Shown here one piece after another: positions 23,971-33,831 of a DNA stretch of 64,000 nucleotides. How positions within the stretch are numbered: the first letter of the stretch is position 1; each line of letters starts with the position of its first letter. Made by a program: the position numbers and the translations under genes. A model generated the notes under the pieces. The model made no database searches and was not told the origin of the DNA. It saw nothing but the letters and a program-made list of their open reading frames with translations. Source of the DNA: an uncultured Phascolarctobacterium sp. (lineage in GTDB: Bacteria > Bacillota > Negativicutes > Acidaminococcales > Acidaminococcaceae); assembly GCA_947630795.1 (NCBI GenBank), contig CANRJC010000002.1, positions 62,001 to 126,000 of the forward strand. The letters are read 5' to 3'.

Positions 23971-24058
23971 ATAAGGCTCGAACCGCAAAAAAGCGTGTTT
24001 ATAAAAAGCTTGCTTTTTTGCAGCGAGGCTAGGGCAGGCAGGATATTTTGCGTTTTGC

Positions 24059-24064
24059 TATAAT
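24059..24064 (+). promoter_or_regulatory. Probable -10 of the 530-residue gene
   Basis: A perfect TATAAT about 44 bases before the start codon; upstream TTTTGCG may be part of a weak -35 region. Confidence 0.5.
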
Positions 24065-24107
24065 TTAATGATAGAAGAAAGAAGCGGGGGTCGGCGGACG
24101 ACTGAAG

Positions 24108-25700
24108 ATGGAGCAGCAAGGATACAACATCTACGATGAAGTGGAAGATTTTTACGCCCAGGACCCGGGCTGGGAGCTGGTGTGCTCCCGCCGTTTGACC
24201 GAAGGTTTTTTGCGGGAGCAGGCGTGGCAGGGGAAAGACGACGACGAGCTGTACCGTTTATGGGGCGACTTGTGCGTTTTCTTCCTCTATATCGGCAATT
24301 CCGACCTGCTGCTGGGAGACGTGAGCGCCGCCGACTTCATCGATAACGTGGGCTGGAACGGCCGCAATGTAGCGGGCTTTGCGGTGACGGAGAAAGCGAT
24401 CGCCCGCTATCTGGACTCTGCGGCCGCCTTTTACGCTTATCTGCGGCGGCAGCATCAGGTGCTGTCAGATGCGGAGCCGGCTAAGGCCAAGGCTTGGTTC
24501 GCTACCGAAGCGGGCAAAAAAGCTTACGATGTTTTCGGCGAGCCCCGCGACAAAAAAGCCAGGTTTGCCGCAACAGTGCCCGATCTGCCCTCTAAGGCCT
24601 TCATGGATCTGGAAGGCAGCGTAGGTTCCTGCCTGAGCATGATCGGCGGCACCTTTTTGCAGGGCGACGCCTATGAAGAAGAAAGGGAGAGAGCCGAACA
24701 TCTATATTACGACTATCTGCCGCCCTTTCTTTCCGCTTATCGGGAAGACCCCGGGGAGAAGAACGGTTTCAACGATTATTTCATCTTCGATCACCGCTTC
24801 GCCGAAACAGGTCTCACTCCTTTGGAGATGATAGCGGACGAAGTGGAGGAGGAGGCCGAGAAATGCGCAGCCGGCGTCACGCCGGAAGGCTTCGGCAGTC
24901 AAGAAGATTTCGTCCTCTTCAAAGACAGCGTGGAGGAATTGCTGAAGGCCAAGCGCACCTGTTTCACTGCGGAAAAAATTTTCGGCGAGGGCGATGTCCT
25001 GTGCAAAGATGTTTTCGACGGCACGACTTTCACCGTTCGCCTCGATCTGCCCAAGCCGGAAGATTATAAGAACAGAGTTTTCATCGCTCATCTTTTTTTG
25101 GACCGCTCTGCGGTGCTGAATTCTCTGCAGGGCATCGCCGTCACCGCCGAGCGCAGGAAGGCGTGGGCGGAAACGGTGAAGAGAGCTTACCGCATCTGGG
25201 CCCTAGGCCAAGAGCAAGAGGAGTCGGGCATGGCCGACTTTTTGGCGGCCAACCCGGTGTTCCCCCGGGCCTCTCTTTTATATCACGCCGAGGCCGCGGC
25301 CTATCGGGCCCTGCAAAATTGGGAGCTCCCTAAAGATTACGAGCCTGCTCCTTTTTGCGACGACGACACGGACGAATACATAGAGCACTTCTCCCTGTAC
25401 GAAGGGCTGAGCGTGGATGATGCCGACATCGCCCGGCGGCTGTGGGCCGATTTCAAAGCACTTTTTCCTGCTGATATCGGCAGTGCTCGGCTTTGGGCAG
25501 CGGCGGCAGTCAAGGCCCTTCTTCTCTCATGGGCCCTTCCTTCGCCTCCCTATCCGTCGGCGCTGCTAAGATCTGCGGGGATAAAGAAGAAAGAATTGGA
25601 CGCTGCGATAAATACTATCTTCGATACTCTGGACTTAAAGATCCCCGACGCCCGCTATGCAGGGCAGGAAGTGCTTTTGAAAGAATTGACTTATAAATGA
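24108..25700 (+). CDS. Unrecognised acidic cytosolic protein, 530 residues
   Basis: I do not recognise a family. The protein is acidic, rich in aromatic residues and apparently all soluble, with no signal peptide or membrane segment. Segments that look conserved-type are LWGDLCVFFLYIGNSDLLLGD near the start, KAFMDLEGSVGSCLSMIGGT in the middle, VLCKDVFDGTTFTVRLDLPKP, and FIAHLFLDRSAVLNSLQGIA. A C-terminal DDDTDEYIEHF patch is strongly acidic. The long frame, codon use like its neighbours and a promoter-like TATAAT support a real gene. The ribosome-binding site is weak. A zinc-ribbon membrane protein gene follows 24 bases later. Confidence 0.7.
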   Translation: MEQQGYNIYDEVEDFYAQDPGWELVCSRRLTEGFLREQAWQGKDDDELYRLWGDLCVFFLYIGNSDLLLGDVSAADFIDNVGWNGRNVAGFAVTEKAIARYLDSAAAFYAYLRRQHQVLSDAEPAKAKAWFATEAGKKAYDVFGEPRDKKARFAATVPDLPSKAFMDLEGSVGSCLSMIGGTFLQGDAYEEERERAEHLYYDYLPPFLSAYREDPGEKNGFNDYFIFDHRFAETGLTPLEMIADEVEEEAEKCAAGVTPEGFGSQEDFVLFKDSVEELLKAKRTCFTAEKIFGEGDVLCKDVFDGTTFTVRLDLPKPEDYKNRVFIAHLFLDRSAVLNSLQGIAVTAERRKAWAETVKRAYRIWALGQEQEESGMADFLAANPVFPRASLLYHAEAAAYRALQNWELPKDYEPAPFCDDDTDEYIEHFSLYEGLSVDDADIARRLWADFKALFPADIGSARLWAAAAVKALLLSWALPSPPYPSALLRSAGIKKKELDAAINTIFDTLDLKIPDARYAGQEVLLKELTYK

Positions 25701-25724
25701 TGCGCCCTGCGCAGGGAGAAAAAC

Positions 25725-26102
25725 ATGAAGTGTGATTTTTGCGGCCGGGAAGTTCCGGACAACATCGAAGAGTGCCCCTACTGCCACTATCGCTTCACCC
25801 TCTCGCCTCAAACTTTGAGCCCGGCTGAGCGGGACAGTTTCGAAGGCGTCACCATCGAAGAGGACGGCACCGACAGCGGCGCAAGCGAAAAAGAACAGCG
25901 AGACGAGGGCGAGCGCCCCCCAAGACAGGCGCCTGTCTTTCAGGTGCGCACTTTCGGCTGCAGCGGCGGCTTTCTTTTCACTTTGCTCTTCATCGTGCTG
26001 GTCTTGGCCTTCGTCTTCTTCGTGATGCCCATGTTCTTCGTTTTCGCCCTCGTGGGCGCTGCGGTGGTGGCCCTCTTGCGCTTTTTGGCGGAATTTTTCT
26101 GA
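25725..26102 (+). CDS. Zinc-ribbon membrane protein
   Basis: A 125-residue protein. Residues 1-22 form a zinc ribbon with two Cys pairs (CDFCGREV ... CPYCHYRF). A charged linker follows, then two closely spaced hydrophobic segments at about 80-123, so the protein is probably anchored with the ribbon in the cytosol. No function is known for this arrangement. ATG 25725 follows GGGAG. Probably co-transcribed with the preceding unknown gene. Confidence 0.75.
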   Translation: MKCDFCGREVPDNIEECPYCHYRFTLSPQTLSPAERDSFEGVTIEEDGTDSGASEKEQRDEGERPPRQAPVFQVRTFGCSGGFLFTLLFIVLVLAFVFFVMPMFFVFALVGAAVVALLRFLAEFF

Positions 26103-26305
26103 ACTTTTTTTACAAATGCGGCCAGCAGCGGCCCTCCCTTTGCCCGAAGGACTTCTTTATAATTGCATTGACGGCGGAAAAATTATATAATAATAAATCA
26201 AGCATATGCGAACGGAGCTTCTTTGTTTCTTCTTTAGAGAAGTGTGAAACATAGGAACACAGCGAGCGGAACGAACGGAAAAAATTTTACGGAGGTGTAT
26301 CTTTT
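26103..26305. promoter_or_regulatory. Intergenic promoter area before RNase J
   Basis: A/T-rich, with TATAAT at 26158-26163 and a second cluster TATATAATAATA near 26185; TTGACG lies between them. The exact promoter could not be fixed. No RNA gene is seen. Confidence 0.45.
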
Positions 26306-27970
26306 TTGGCGAAAAGCGCTGCTAAAGTGCAGATCATACCTTTAGGCGGTCTGGGCGAGATCGGAAAAAACATGACCGCTTTTCGGTATGAAGACGATAT
26401 CATCGTCATCGACGCCGGGCTGATGTTCCCGGAAGATGACATGCTGGGCATCGACCTGGTGATCCCCGACTTCACTTATCTTTTGAACAACAAGGATAAG
26501 GTGCGGGCCATCTTTTTGACTCACGGGCACGAAGATCACATCGGCGCCCTGCCTTATGTGTTGAAAGAATTGGAGGTGCCGGTGTACGGCACGGCCCTGA
26601 CCCTGGGCATCTTGGAGGGCAGGCTGAACGAGAACGGCGTGAAAAGCAATAATTTATGGATGATAGAGCCGGGGGAGAAAGTCACCTGCGGCTGCTTCAC
26701 CATGGAATTCATCAGGGTCAATCACAGCATCCCCGATGCGGTGGCCATCGCCGTCCACACGCCCATAGGCACCATCGTCCACACCGGCGATTTCAAGATC
26801 GATCAAACGCCGGTGGACGGGCAGGTCACTCAGTTCAGCAAATTGGCCGAACTGGGGGACAAGGGGGTGCTCTGCCTTTTGGCCGACAGCACCAATGCGG
26901 AGCGGACGGGCTATACTCCCAGCGAAAAAGTGGTGGGGCAGACCTTCGACGACGAGTTCCGCTATGCCAAGGGCCGCATCATCGTGGCCACTTTCTCCAG
27001 CAATGTGCACCGCATCCAGCAGGTGCTGGACGCGGCGGCCAAGTATAAACGCAAGGTGGCCGTCATCGGCCGCAGCATGGTGAACGTGGTGGGGATAGCC
27101 CAAGAGCTGGGCTACTTGAAAGCTCCTGCCGGCACCCTCATCGACATCGACGAGGCCAACGATTATCGGCCGGAGCAGATAGTCATCTGCACCACCGGCA
27201 GCCAAGGGGAGCCTATGAGCGCCCTCACCCGCATGGCCATGAGCGATCACCGCAAAGTGGACATCGGACCCGGCGACACGGTCATCATCTCCGCCACGCC
27301 CATCCCCGGCAACGAAAAGCTGGTCTCCCGCACCATCGATCATCTCTATCAGCTGGGGGCGGAGGTCATCTACGAAAAAAGCGACGGCATCCATGTTTCC
27401 GGCCACGGCAGCCAAGAAGAGATCAAATTGATGCACAATTTGGTGCGGCCGAAATTTTTCATGCCGGTGCACGGTGAATACCGCCACTTGGTGAAGCACG
27501 CCAAATTGGCCAAAGACCTGGGCCTGCCCGCCGAAAATATCGTCATCGCCTCTAACGGCGCCGTCGTGGAATTGACTAAAGACAGCATCGCCGTCGCCGG
27601 CAAAGTGCCCTCCGGCAAGGTGCTGGTGGACGGCTTGGGCGTAGGCGATGTAGGCAACATCGTGCTGCGGGACAGAAAGCAGCTTTCTCAGGACGGCATC
27701 ATGATCGTGGTCATCACTTTGGACCGGCAGGACTGCAAAGTGGTGAGCGGGCCCGACATCGTCTCCCGGGGCTTCGTTTATGTGCGGGAAGCGGAAGATC
27801 TTTTGGAAGAAGCCAAAGAAAAAGTGGAAGAAGCTTTGGATGAATGCCGCAGCGAAGGCGTCAGCGATTGGTCCGCCATCAAGGGCGTGGTGAGAGACAG
27901 TTTGGGGCGGTTCCTCTACGAACGCACCCGCCGCCGTCCCATGATCCTGCCCATCATCATGGAAGTATAA
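26306..27970 (+). CDS. rnj: Ribonuclease J
   Basis: A 554-residue metallo-beta-lactamase nuclease with both endo- and 5'-3' exoribonuclease activity in RNA decay and processing. The metal motif HGHEDHIGALPYV is intact, with VNHSIPDAVAI, HTGDFKID, LLADSTNAERTG (beta-CASP) and GHGSQEEIK/PVHGEYRHL (motifs B and C). The C-terminal dimerisation domain is present. The start is a TTG preceded by GGAGG 10 bases upstream; no in-frame ATG fits. ftsK follows after 39 bases. Confidence 0.95.
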   Translation: MAKSAAKVQIIPLGGLGEIGKNMTAFRYEDDIIVIDAGLMFPEDDMLGIDLVIPDFTYLLNNKDKVRAIFLTHGHEDHIGALPYVLKELEVPVYGTALTLGILEGRLNENGVKSNNLWMIEPGEKVTCGCFTMEFIRVNHSIPDAVAIAVHTPIGTIVHTGDFKIDQTPVDGQVTQFSKLAELGDKGVLCLLADSTNAERTGYTPSEKVVGQTFDDEFRYAKGRIIVATFSSNVHRIQQVLDAAAKYKRKVAVIGRSMVNVVGIAQELGYLKAPAGTLIDIDEANDYRPEQIVICTTGSQGEPMSALTRMAMSDHRKVDIGPGDTVIISATPIPGNEKLVSRTIDHLYQLGAEVIYEKSDGIHVSGHGSQEEIKLMHNLVRPKFFMPVHGEYRHLVKHAKLAKDLGLPAENIVIASNGAVVELTKDSIAVAGKVPSGKVLVDGLGVGDVGNIVLRDRKQLSQDGIMIVVITLDRQDCKVVSGPDIVSRGFVYVREAEDLLEEAKEKVEEALDECRSEGVSDWSAIKGVVRDSLGRFLYERTRRRPMILPIIMEV

Positions 27971-28009
27971 AAAACTTAAGCCCTGCGGGGGCATAAGGAG
28001 ATAGAAAAC

Positions 28010-30607
28010 GTGGCGAACAGAAGGAAGAAAGAAGAAAAAAAGAGCTCGCGCTTAGTGGGAGACATCCTCAAGGGCTGCTTTTTTCTGGCGCTGTGCGCCG
28101 TCACCCTCGCCGTGTGCGGCGGCTTTTGGGGGCAGGAGACGGTGTTTGCCCAAGCAGCCGACGCTCTGGGGACGTGGAGCTTCGCTCTGCCGGTCTTTTT
28201 GGGCTTGGTTAGCCTCCACTTTTTCCAGCGGGATCATCACACCGCCCAAGAAGACGACGGCATCTTGGATATGGAGCAGGTGCGTCAAAGAGTGGATCGG
28301 CGCAAGGAAGAAGAGAAAAAAAGAGAAGTTTTTCGCCGCCCTGTAAAGAGAGAAGAGAGCCCCGAGGCGGTGCGGCCTCAGGCCGAGCCTGCGCCCCGGC
28401 AGAAGAAGGCGCCCTCTCTGCGCGACTACTACGGCAATAAAGAACTGAAAGATTTCAGCAGCGGCGTGAAGCCCAAAAGCATCTTCCGCAGCATCTTCGG
28501 GCAAAAAGCTCCTGTCAAAACAGAACAGCCCGCCAAAGAAGAGCTCATCCCCGATCCGGTGCAGCCGCCGCTGTGGCTGGATGCCGGGGGAGCGGAAAGA
28601 AAAGTGACCCGCCCCAATGTAGATTACAGCCTGCCCAAAGTGGCGGGCAGCGAAGAAAAAACCCCCGAGAGTGAAGAAAAAGCGAAAACAGAGGAGAGAG
28701 ACCTCGTTTTCGTCGATCATAACGCTCAGGCGCCCGCCCCCGAAGAAGGCAAAGAAGGCAGAGAAAAAGCGGCCGCCGCGAGCAAAGAGCCGCCGGGCAG
28801 CTCCGTCATCGTCAATACCTACCGAGACGGAGACAGCAGCGGCCCCCGCTTCACTTACGTAGACAACGACGACGTGCTCACTTTGGCAGGCTCCCGAGAG
28901 GAAGCGCCGTGGCACGCCGTGCCTCAAACTTATGACGAAGGGCCCCGGCCCGCCGTGAAAGATCTGTTGCCCAAACAGCAAGAGGCGGCAGAGAAGAAAG
29001 AAGAAAAAGAAGAAGCGGCGCCTCGGCCCGAGGCGGCACCCGCTGCCGAGCCTGCTGAAAAAGTTGCGCCTGAAGAAAAGACTGAGGCTGCAAAACAGGC
29101 AGAGTCTACAGAAAAAACAGAGCCTTCCCGAGCAACCCCGGGCAGCCCCGCTTCGCCGGGCTACTTGCTGCCGCCCTTAGAGCTTTTGGAGCAACCCCAG
29201 CGGGTAGACCCAGAAATTTACAGAGAAGATATCAGAAAACAGTGCCTTATTTTGGAACAGACGCTGGCGGATTTCAGAGTGAAGGCCAAGGTGACCGCCG
29301 TCACCCGAGGCCCCTCGGTCACCCGCTTCGAGTTGGAGCCGGCCCCCGGGGTGAAGGTGGCCTCGGTGGTGAACTTGGCGGACGATATAGCCCTGCGGCT
29401 GGCAGCCAGCGGCGTGCGCATCGAAGCGCCCATCCCCGGCAAATCGGCCATCGGCATAGAGGCGCCCAACATCAAAAACGATTCCGTTTGCTTCCGCGAG
29501 GTGGTGGATTGCGCCGGCGTAAAAGAGGCGAAGTCCAAGCTCTGCATCGGTCTGGGCAAGGACATCAGCGGCAAGATCATCACCTGCGACCTTGCCAAAA
29601 TGCCCCACATTTTGGTGGCCGGCTCTACCGGCAGCGGCAAGAGCGTGTGCATAAACACCATCATAGCCGGCTTGCTCTATAAGGCTACCCCCGCCGAAGT
29701 GAAGCTGATCTTGGTGGATCCCAAGGTAGTGGAGCTCACCAATTACAACGGCATACCTCATCTTCTCACCCCCGTGGTGACGGAGCCGAAGAAGGCTGCC
29801 TCCGCCCTGCATTGGGCAGTGGCGGAGATGGAGCGCCGCTATCAAACTTTCGCCGACAGCCGCGTGCGGGAGATCGAAAGTTACAATCGGCAGGCAGAGC
29901 AGCCTCTGCCTTACATCGTCATCATCATCGACGAGTTGTCCGACCTGATGATGGTAGCCAAGGCCGATGTGGAAGCGGCCATCTTGCGTTTGGCCCAAAA
30001 GGCCAGGGCCGCCGGCATCCATCTGGTCATCGCCACCCAAAGACCTTCTGTCGATGTCATCACCGGCATCGTGAAGGCCAACATACCTTCCCGCATCGCC
30101 TTCGCCGTTTCTTCTCAGACCGATTCCCGCACCATCCTCGACTTGGGCGGCGCAGAAAAACTTTTGGGCAAGGGCGATATGCTCTATAACCCTATCGGGC
30201 AGACCAAACCGGTGCGGGTGCAGGGAGCCTTCGTGCGGGACGAAGAACTGAACAGGATCGTACAATTCATCATCGCTCAATCCATACCCGTGGATTATCG
30301 AGACGAAGTCACCAGTCAGCCTTTGGAGAGCGACGCCAAAGAGGCTGCCAAGGAGAGAGAAGAGAGCGAACCGGAAGAAAGTCAGGAAGACGAGCTCTTT
30401 AAAGATGCGGTGCGTTTGGTGCTGGACATGGGACAGGCTTCCTCCAGCATGCTGCAGCGCCGCTTCCGCATCGGTTTCACCCGGGCCGCCCGCCTGGTGG
30501 ACACTATGGAAGAATTGGGCATAGTGGGGCACGCCACCGGCAGCAAGCCCCGGGAGGTCATCCTTTCCCGCCAAGAGGCAGAGGAAAGATTTTTGCAGGA
30601 TAATTGA
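28010..30607 (+). CDS. ftsK: DNA translocase FtsK/SpoIIIE
   Basis: An 865-residue membrane-anchored motor that pumps chromosome ends through the division septum. The N-terminus has only two clear membrane segments (about residues 20-70), fewer than the four of typical members. A long charged, low-complexity linker rich in Glu, Lys, Ala and Pro runs to about residue 390. The motor has Walker A in GSTGSGKS and Walker B in [13 protein letters not shown]. The C-terminal gamma domain ([38 protein letters not shown]) binds KOPS-type orienting sequences. The start is GTG behind AAGGAG. The rodZ-like gene follows after 40 bases. Confidence 0.95.
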   Translation: MANRRKKEEKKSSRLVGDILKGCFFLALCAVTLAVCGGFWGQETVFAQAADALGTWSFALPVFLGLVSLHFFQRDHHTAQEDDGILDMEQVRQRVDRRKEEEKKREVFRRPVKREESPEAVRPQAEPAPRQKKAPSLRDYYGNKELKDFSSGVKPKSIFRSIFGQKAPVKTEQPAKEELIPDPVQPPLWLDAGGAERKVTRPNVDYSLPKVAGSEEKTPESEEKAKTEERDLVFVDHNAQAPAPEEGKEGREKAAAASKEPPGSSVIVNTYRDGDSSGPRFTYVDNDDVLTLAGSREEAPWHAVPQTYDEGPRPAVKDLLPKQQEAAEKKEEKEEAAPRPEAAPAAEPAEKVAPEEKTEAAKQAESTEKTEPSRATPGSPASPGYLLPPLELLEQPQRVDPEIYREDIRKQCLILEQTLADFRVKAKVTAVTRGPSVTRFELEPAPGVKVASVVNLADDIALRLAASGVRIEAPIPGKSAIGIEAPNIKNDSVCFREVVDCAGVKEAKSKLCIGLGKDISGKIITCDLAKMPHILVAGSTGSGKSVCINTIIAGLLYKATPAEVKLILVDPKVVELTNYNGIPHLLTPVVTEPKKAASALHWAVAEMERRYQTFADSRVREIESYNRQAEQPLPYIVIIIDELSDLMMVAKADVEAAILRLAQKARAAGIHLVIATQRPSVDVITGIVKANIPSRIAFAVSSQTDSRTILDLGGAEKLLGKGDMLYNPIGQTKPVRVQGAFVRDEELNRIVQFIIAQSIPVDYRDEVTSQPLESDAKEAAKEREESEPEESQEDELFKDAVRLVLDMGQASSSMLQRRFRIGFTRAARLVDTMEELGIVGHATGSKPREVILSRQEAEERFLQDN

Positions 30608-30647
30608 GAGAGCCCTTTGGACCGGGGCAGGGCGCGAGGTGAAAAGC

Positions 30648-31769
30648 ATGAACGACAAGGACAACGTTGCCAAAGTAACAGGGACCGAGACCGCCTCTCT
30701 TGCTTCCATAGGCGTGGGCGAAAGGCTGAGGTATGCCCGGCTCGCCCAAAAGATCACTTTGGAGCAGGTGGAGCGGGATATCCACATCCGCGCCCGCTAT
30801 TTGGCGGCGGTGGAGGAAGAACGGTATCAGGATCTCCCCGGCGATGTGTTCGCCCGCGGCATCATCCGCACCTACGGCAATTATCTGGGCTTGGACGGCC
30901 TCTCCTTGGTCAGCACCTATCGACAGCTCCGCAAAGAGGAGACCGACAGCAGCGGCGCCGACATCAGGCAGACGGACAAAGTGAAAGCAGTGAAAGTGCA
31001 GTTGAAAGACAGGAGCGACGTCGGCAGCGGCAGACCGATGAGGTCGGGCAAAAAGGGCGGCGGCCTGCCTATGAAGCAGGTGGGCTGCGGCGTCGTCATC
31101 CTCTTGCTTTTGGCTGCTCTTTGGTTCTTTACCCCGAGCATTTTAGCTTGGCTGCGCAGTCCTTCCCCTGCTAAAGAGGCAGCTACGCCTCCTTTGCAAA
31201 CGGCTGTGACCGCCGAAGTCAAGAGCGAAACTGCGGCGGCAAAGGCAGGAGCGAAAGAAGAAGCTCCCGCCGCAACGTCGGCAGCGGTCGCGAAAGAAGC
31301 CGGGCCTCAAACTGCAGCCGTTGACGAAAAAGAGCAGGCTCAAGAGCCGACGAGCGCAGCAAAAGAAGAACAGGCCCAAAGCTCGGTTGCAGCTGTAAAA
31401 GAAGAGCAGGCCCAAAGCTCGGCTGCAGCTGTAAAAGAAGAGCCGGCCGAAAGTCCGGCGAGGGAAGCGAAAGAAGAGACAGAGAGCTCTGCTGCAGCTG
31501 TGAAAGAAGAAGCAACTTCTGCGGCAGCTGCCGCCCCGGGGGTAGTGCTGAAGCTCGCCTTCACCGATAAGTGCTGGCTGGCGGTGTACGCAGACGATGT
31601 GAAGGTCTATGAAGGCATGCTCTCCGCAGGCGACAGCCGCACCTTCACCGCTGCCGAAAATATTTCCGTAAGATACGGCGAGATAGCCGCCGTAGAGATA
31701 GAAGTGAACGGACAAAGAGTTCCTCCCACCGGGGAAAAAGGCGTGGCAGACAGGGTCTACACCCGCTGA
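30648..31769 (+). CDS. RodZ-like protein: HTH, membrane anchor, DUF4115-type domain
   Basis: A 373-residue protein. Residues 20-90 are a Cro-type helix-turn-helix (GERLRYARLAQKITLEQVER, YLAAVEEERYQDLPGDVFARG), as in RodZ/YmfM. One membrane helix is near 150-170 (VVILLLLAALWFFTPSILAW). The outer linker is Ala/Glu/Lys-rich and includes a 12-residue tandem repeat (QAQSSAAAVKEE-type, nucleotides about 31370-31445). The C-terminus (LAFTDKCWLAVYADDVKVYEG) is a DUF4115-like domain. RodZ links MreB to the wall machinery. ATG 30648 is chosen because GAGGTG precedes it. Confidence 0.85.
   Translation: MNDKDNVAKVTGTETASLASIGVGERLRYARLAQKITLEQVERDIHIRARYLAAVEEERYQDLPGDVFARGIIRTYGNYLGLDGLSLVSTYRQLRKEETDSSGADIRQTDKVKAVKVQLKDRSDVGSGRPMRSGKKGGGLPMKQVGCGVVILLLLAALWFFTPSILAWLRSPSPAKEAATPPLQTAVTAEVKSETAAAKAGAKEEAPAATSAAVAKEAGPQTAAVDEKEQAQEPTSAAKEEQAQSSVAAVKEEQAQSSAAAVKEEPAESPAREAKEETESSAAAVKEEATSAAAAAPGVVLKLAFTDKCWLAVYADDVKVYEGMLSAGDSRTFTAAENISVRYGEIAAVEIEVNGQRVPPTGEKGVADRVYTR
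31370..31445 (+). repeat. 36-base tandem repeat in the RodZ-like linker
   Basis: Two units beginning CAGGCCCAAAGCTCGG differ by one base (Val/Ala codon). Degenerate units flank them on both sides. Units are multiples of three, so copy-number changes keep the frame. Confidence 0.75.
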
Positions 31770-31823
31770 GCGAAGCGAGAGGGTCTGTGTGCGAAGAACA
31801 AGGCTTGGAGCTGAGAGTGGCAT

Positions 31824-33749
31824 ATGGCTGATTTTTTGCCGATGACGAAAGAAGAAATGGCGGCCAGAGGCTGGGAGAACTTGGACTTTCTCTTCCTCAG
31901 CGGCGACGCTTATGTGGATCATCCGTCTTTCGCTCCTGCTCTCATCTGCCGCATTTTGGAAGCGGAAGGCTATAAGGTGGGGCTCCTCTGCCAGATCGAC
32001 AGTCAGCGGCCCGATAGTGTGAAAGCTTTGGGCGAGCCGCGCCTGGGGGTGCTGGTGTGCGGGGGCAACCTCGACTCTATGCTGTGTCATTATACGGTAA
32101 GCAAAAAACGCCGCATGAAGGATAAATATACCGCCGGCGGCATCACAGGCCGGCGGCCGGATCATGCGGCGATCGTTTATTCCCGTATGGCGAAAGCGGC
32201 TTGGCCCCACCTACCCTGCATCGTGGGGGGCATCGAAGCCAGCCTGCGCCGCTTCGTCCATTACGATTATTGGGAAGATAGATTGCTGCCCTCTCTTTTG
32301 GAAGAGAGCGGGGCGGATCTTTTGATCTACGGCATGGGAGAGAGGCAGATCAAAGAGGCGGCCGCCTACTTGGCGGGAGGCGCCAAAGCCGAGGACCTGC
32401 ACCATTTGGCCGGCACCGCCTATTTGACGGCGGATGTTGCGGCAACAGACGATGCGGTGGAACTGCCTTCTTATGCAGCGATCCTGGCCGACAAAAAACT
32501 TTTCGCCGCCGCTCATCATTTGCTCTCTCTCGAGCAGGACCCCATTCGCGGGCGCAGGGTGGTGCAAAAGGGAAGGGCCGCCTACGTGGTGCAAAACCCT
32601 CCGGCCCTGCCGCTGGCTACGGCGGAACTGGATGCGATCTACGCTCTGCCTTTTGCGCGAGACTGCCATCCTTCTTACGCTCCTTTGGGGGGAGTGCCGG
32701 CTTTGGAAGAAGTGCGCTTCAGTTTGGTGAGCAGCAGAGGCTGCTTCGGCAGCTGCGCCTTTTGCGCCATCCATGCTCATCAGGGGCGCATCGTGCAAAG
32801 CCGCAGCGAAGAAAGTTTAGTGGCCGAGGCTCGCCTCTTGACCGAACTGCCCGGCTTCAAAGGCTACATCCACGACGTGGGCGGGCCCACCGCCGACTTC
32901 CGCCATCCCAGCTGCCGCAAACAATCGCAATACGGCACCTGCAGGGACAGGCAGTGCCTTTTTCCTTCTCCCTGCCCGAACTTGGACGCGGACCACAGCG
33001 AATATTTGCGTTTATTGGCCAAGCTGCGGGCCCTGCCCGGAGTGAAGAAGGTCTTCATCCGCAGCGGTATCCGCTACGATTATGTGCTGGCGGATAAAAA
33101 GCAGGACTTTTTGCCGGCTCTGTGCCGCTATCACGTGAGCGGCCATTTGAAAGTGGCGCCGGAGCACGTGGTGCCCAAAGTTTTGCAAAAGATGGGGAAG
33201 CCCCCCAAAGAAGTGTTTTTGGAATTTTGCCGGCGTTTTGCGGCAGAGAACCGACGCTTGGGCCTGCGCCAATATTTGGTGCCCTATCTCATCAGCAGTC
33301 ATCCCGGCTGCGACTTGCACGATGCGGTGGCCCTGGCGGAATTTTTGCGGGACAGCGGCCTCTACCCCGAACAGGTGCAGGACTTCATCCCCACGCCGGG
33401 CAGCGCTGCCACTGCCATGTACCACAGCGGCATAGACCCAGCCACCGGCGAGCCTGTCTTCGTTGAAAAAGACCCGCACCGCAAAGCCATGCAGCGGGCC
33501 CTGCTCCGCTATAAGGACCCGGCCAACCGCAGTTTGGTGATCGAAGCTCTGCATAAGGCCGGGCGAGAGGACCTGATAGGCTTCGGGCCCAAGTGTTTGG
33601 TGCGGCCCTCGGCGGCAGGAGCCGCAAAGAGCGAGGCCCGGCCGCAAAGAAAAAGGGGCGCGGGGAAAGAAGAGCGGCCTTTTGAAAAAACTTTGCGCCG
33701 CAAAGCCTCGCCTCAACGAAAGCCGGACAAGATATTTACAGGTAAGTAG
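31824..33749 (+). CDS. YgiQ-family radical SAM protein
   Basis: A 641-residue radical S-adenosylmethionine protein. The cluster motif is CFGSCAFCAIHAHQGR (C-x3-C-x2-C). The N-terminal part has FLSGDAYVDHPSFAPALICR and VGGIEASLRRFVHYDYWED, both characteristic of YgiQ. The segment KVAPEHVVPKVLQKMGKP and GLYPEQVQDFIPTPGSAAT continue the family pattern, and the basic tail (KRGAGKEERPFEKTL) is typical. The reaction is unknown. The start ATG has only a weak GAGAG upstream. It lies between the RodZ-like gene and a binding lipoprotein gene. Confidence 0.9.
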   Translation: MADFLPMTKEEMAARGWENLDFLFLSGDAYVDHPSFAPALICRILEAEGYKVGLLCQIDSQRPDSVKALGEPRLGVLVCGGNLDSMLCHYTVSKKRRMKDKYTAGGITGRRPDHAAIVYSRMAKAAWPHLPCIVGGIEASLRRFVHYDYWEDRLLPSLLEESGADLLIYGMGERQIKEAAAYLAGGAKAEDLHHLAGTAYLTADVAATDDAVELPSYAAILADKKLFAAAHHLLSLEQDPIRGRRVVQKGRAAYVVQNPPALPLATAELDAIYALPFARDCHPSYAPLGGVPALEEVRFSLVSSRGCFGSCAFCAIHAHQGRIVQSRSEESLVAEARLLTELPGFKGYIHDVGGPTADFRHPSCRKQSQYGTCRDRQCLFPSPCPNLDADHSEYLRLLAKLRALPGVKKVFIRSGIRYDYVLADKKQDFLPALCRYHVSGHLKVAPEHVVPKVLQKMGKPPKEVFLEFCRRFAAENRRLGLRQYLVPYLISSHPGCDLHDAVALAEFLRDSGLYPEQVQDFIPTPGSAATAMYHSGIDPATGEPVFVEKDPHRKAMQRALLRYKDPANRSLVIEALHKAGREDLIGFGPKCLVRPSAAGAAKSEARPQRKRGAGKEERPFEKTLRRKASPQRKPDKIFTGK

Positions 33750-33831
33750 GAAGAAGCAAGCAGTTATCGGTCACAGACGATGAAGAAGAGCTCTCGCCGC
33801 AGATATCTAAGAGAGAGCTTCACGGGTAGAT

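Noticed and set aside
28010-30607. Frameshift in ftsK because only two membrane segments are seen
   Set aside because: The frame is continuous and the linker, motor and gamma domains are all in place. Short membrane parts occur in some FtsK proteins.
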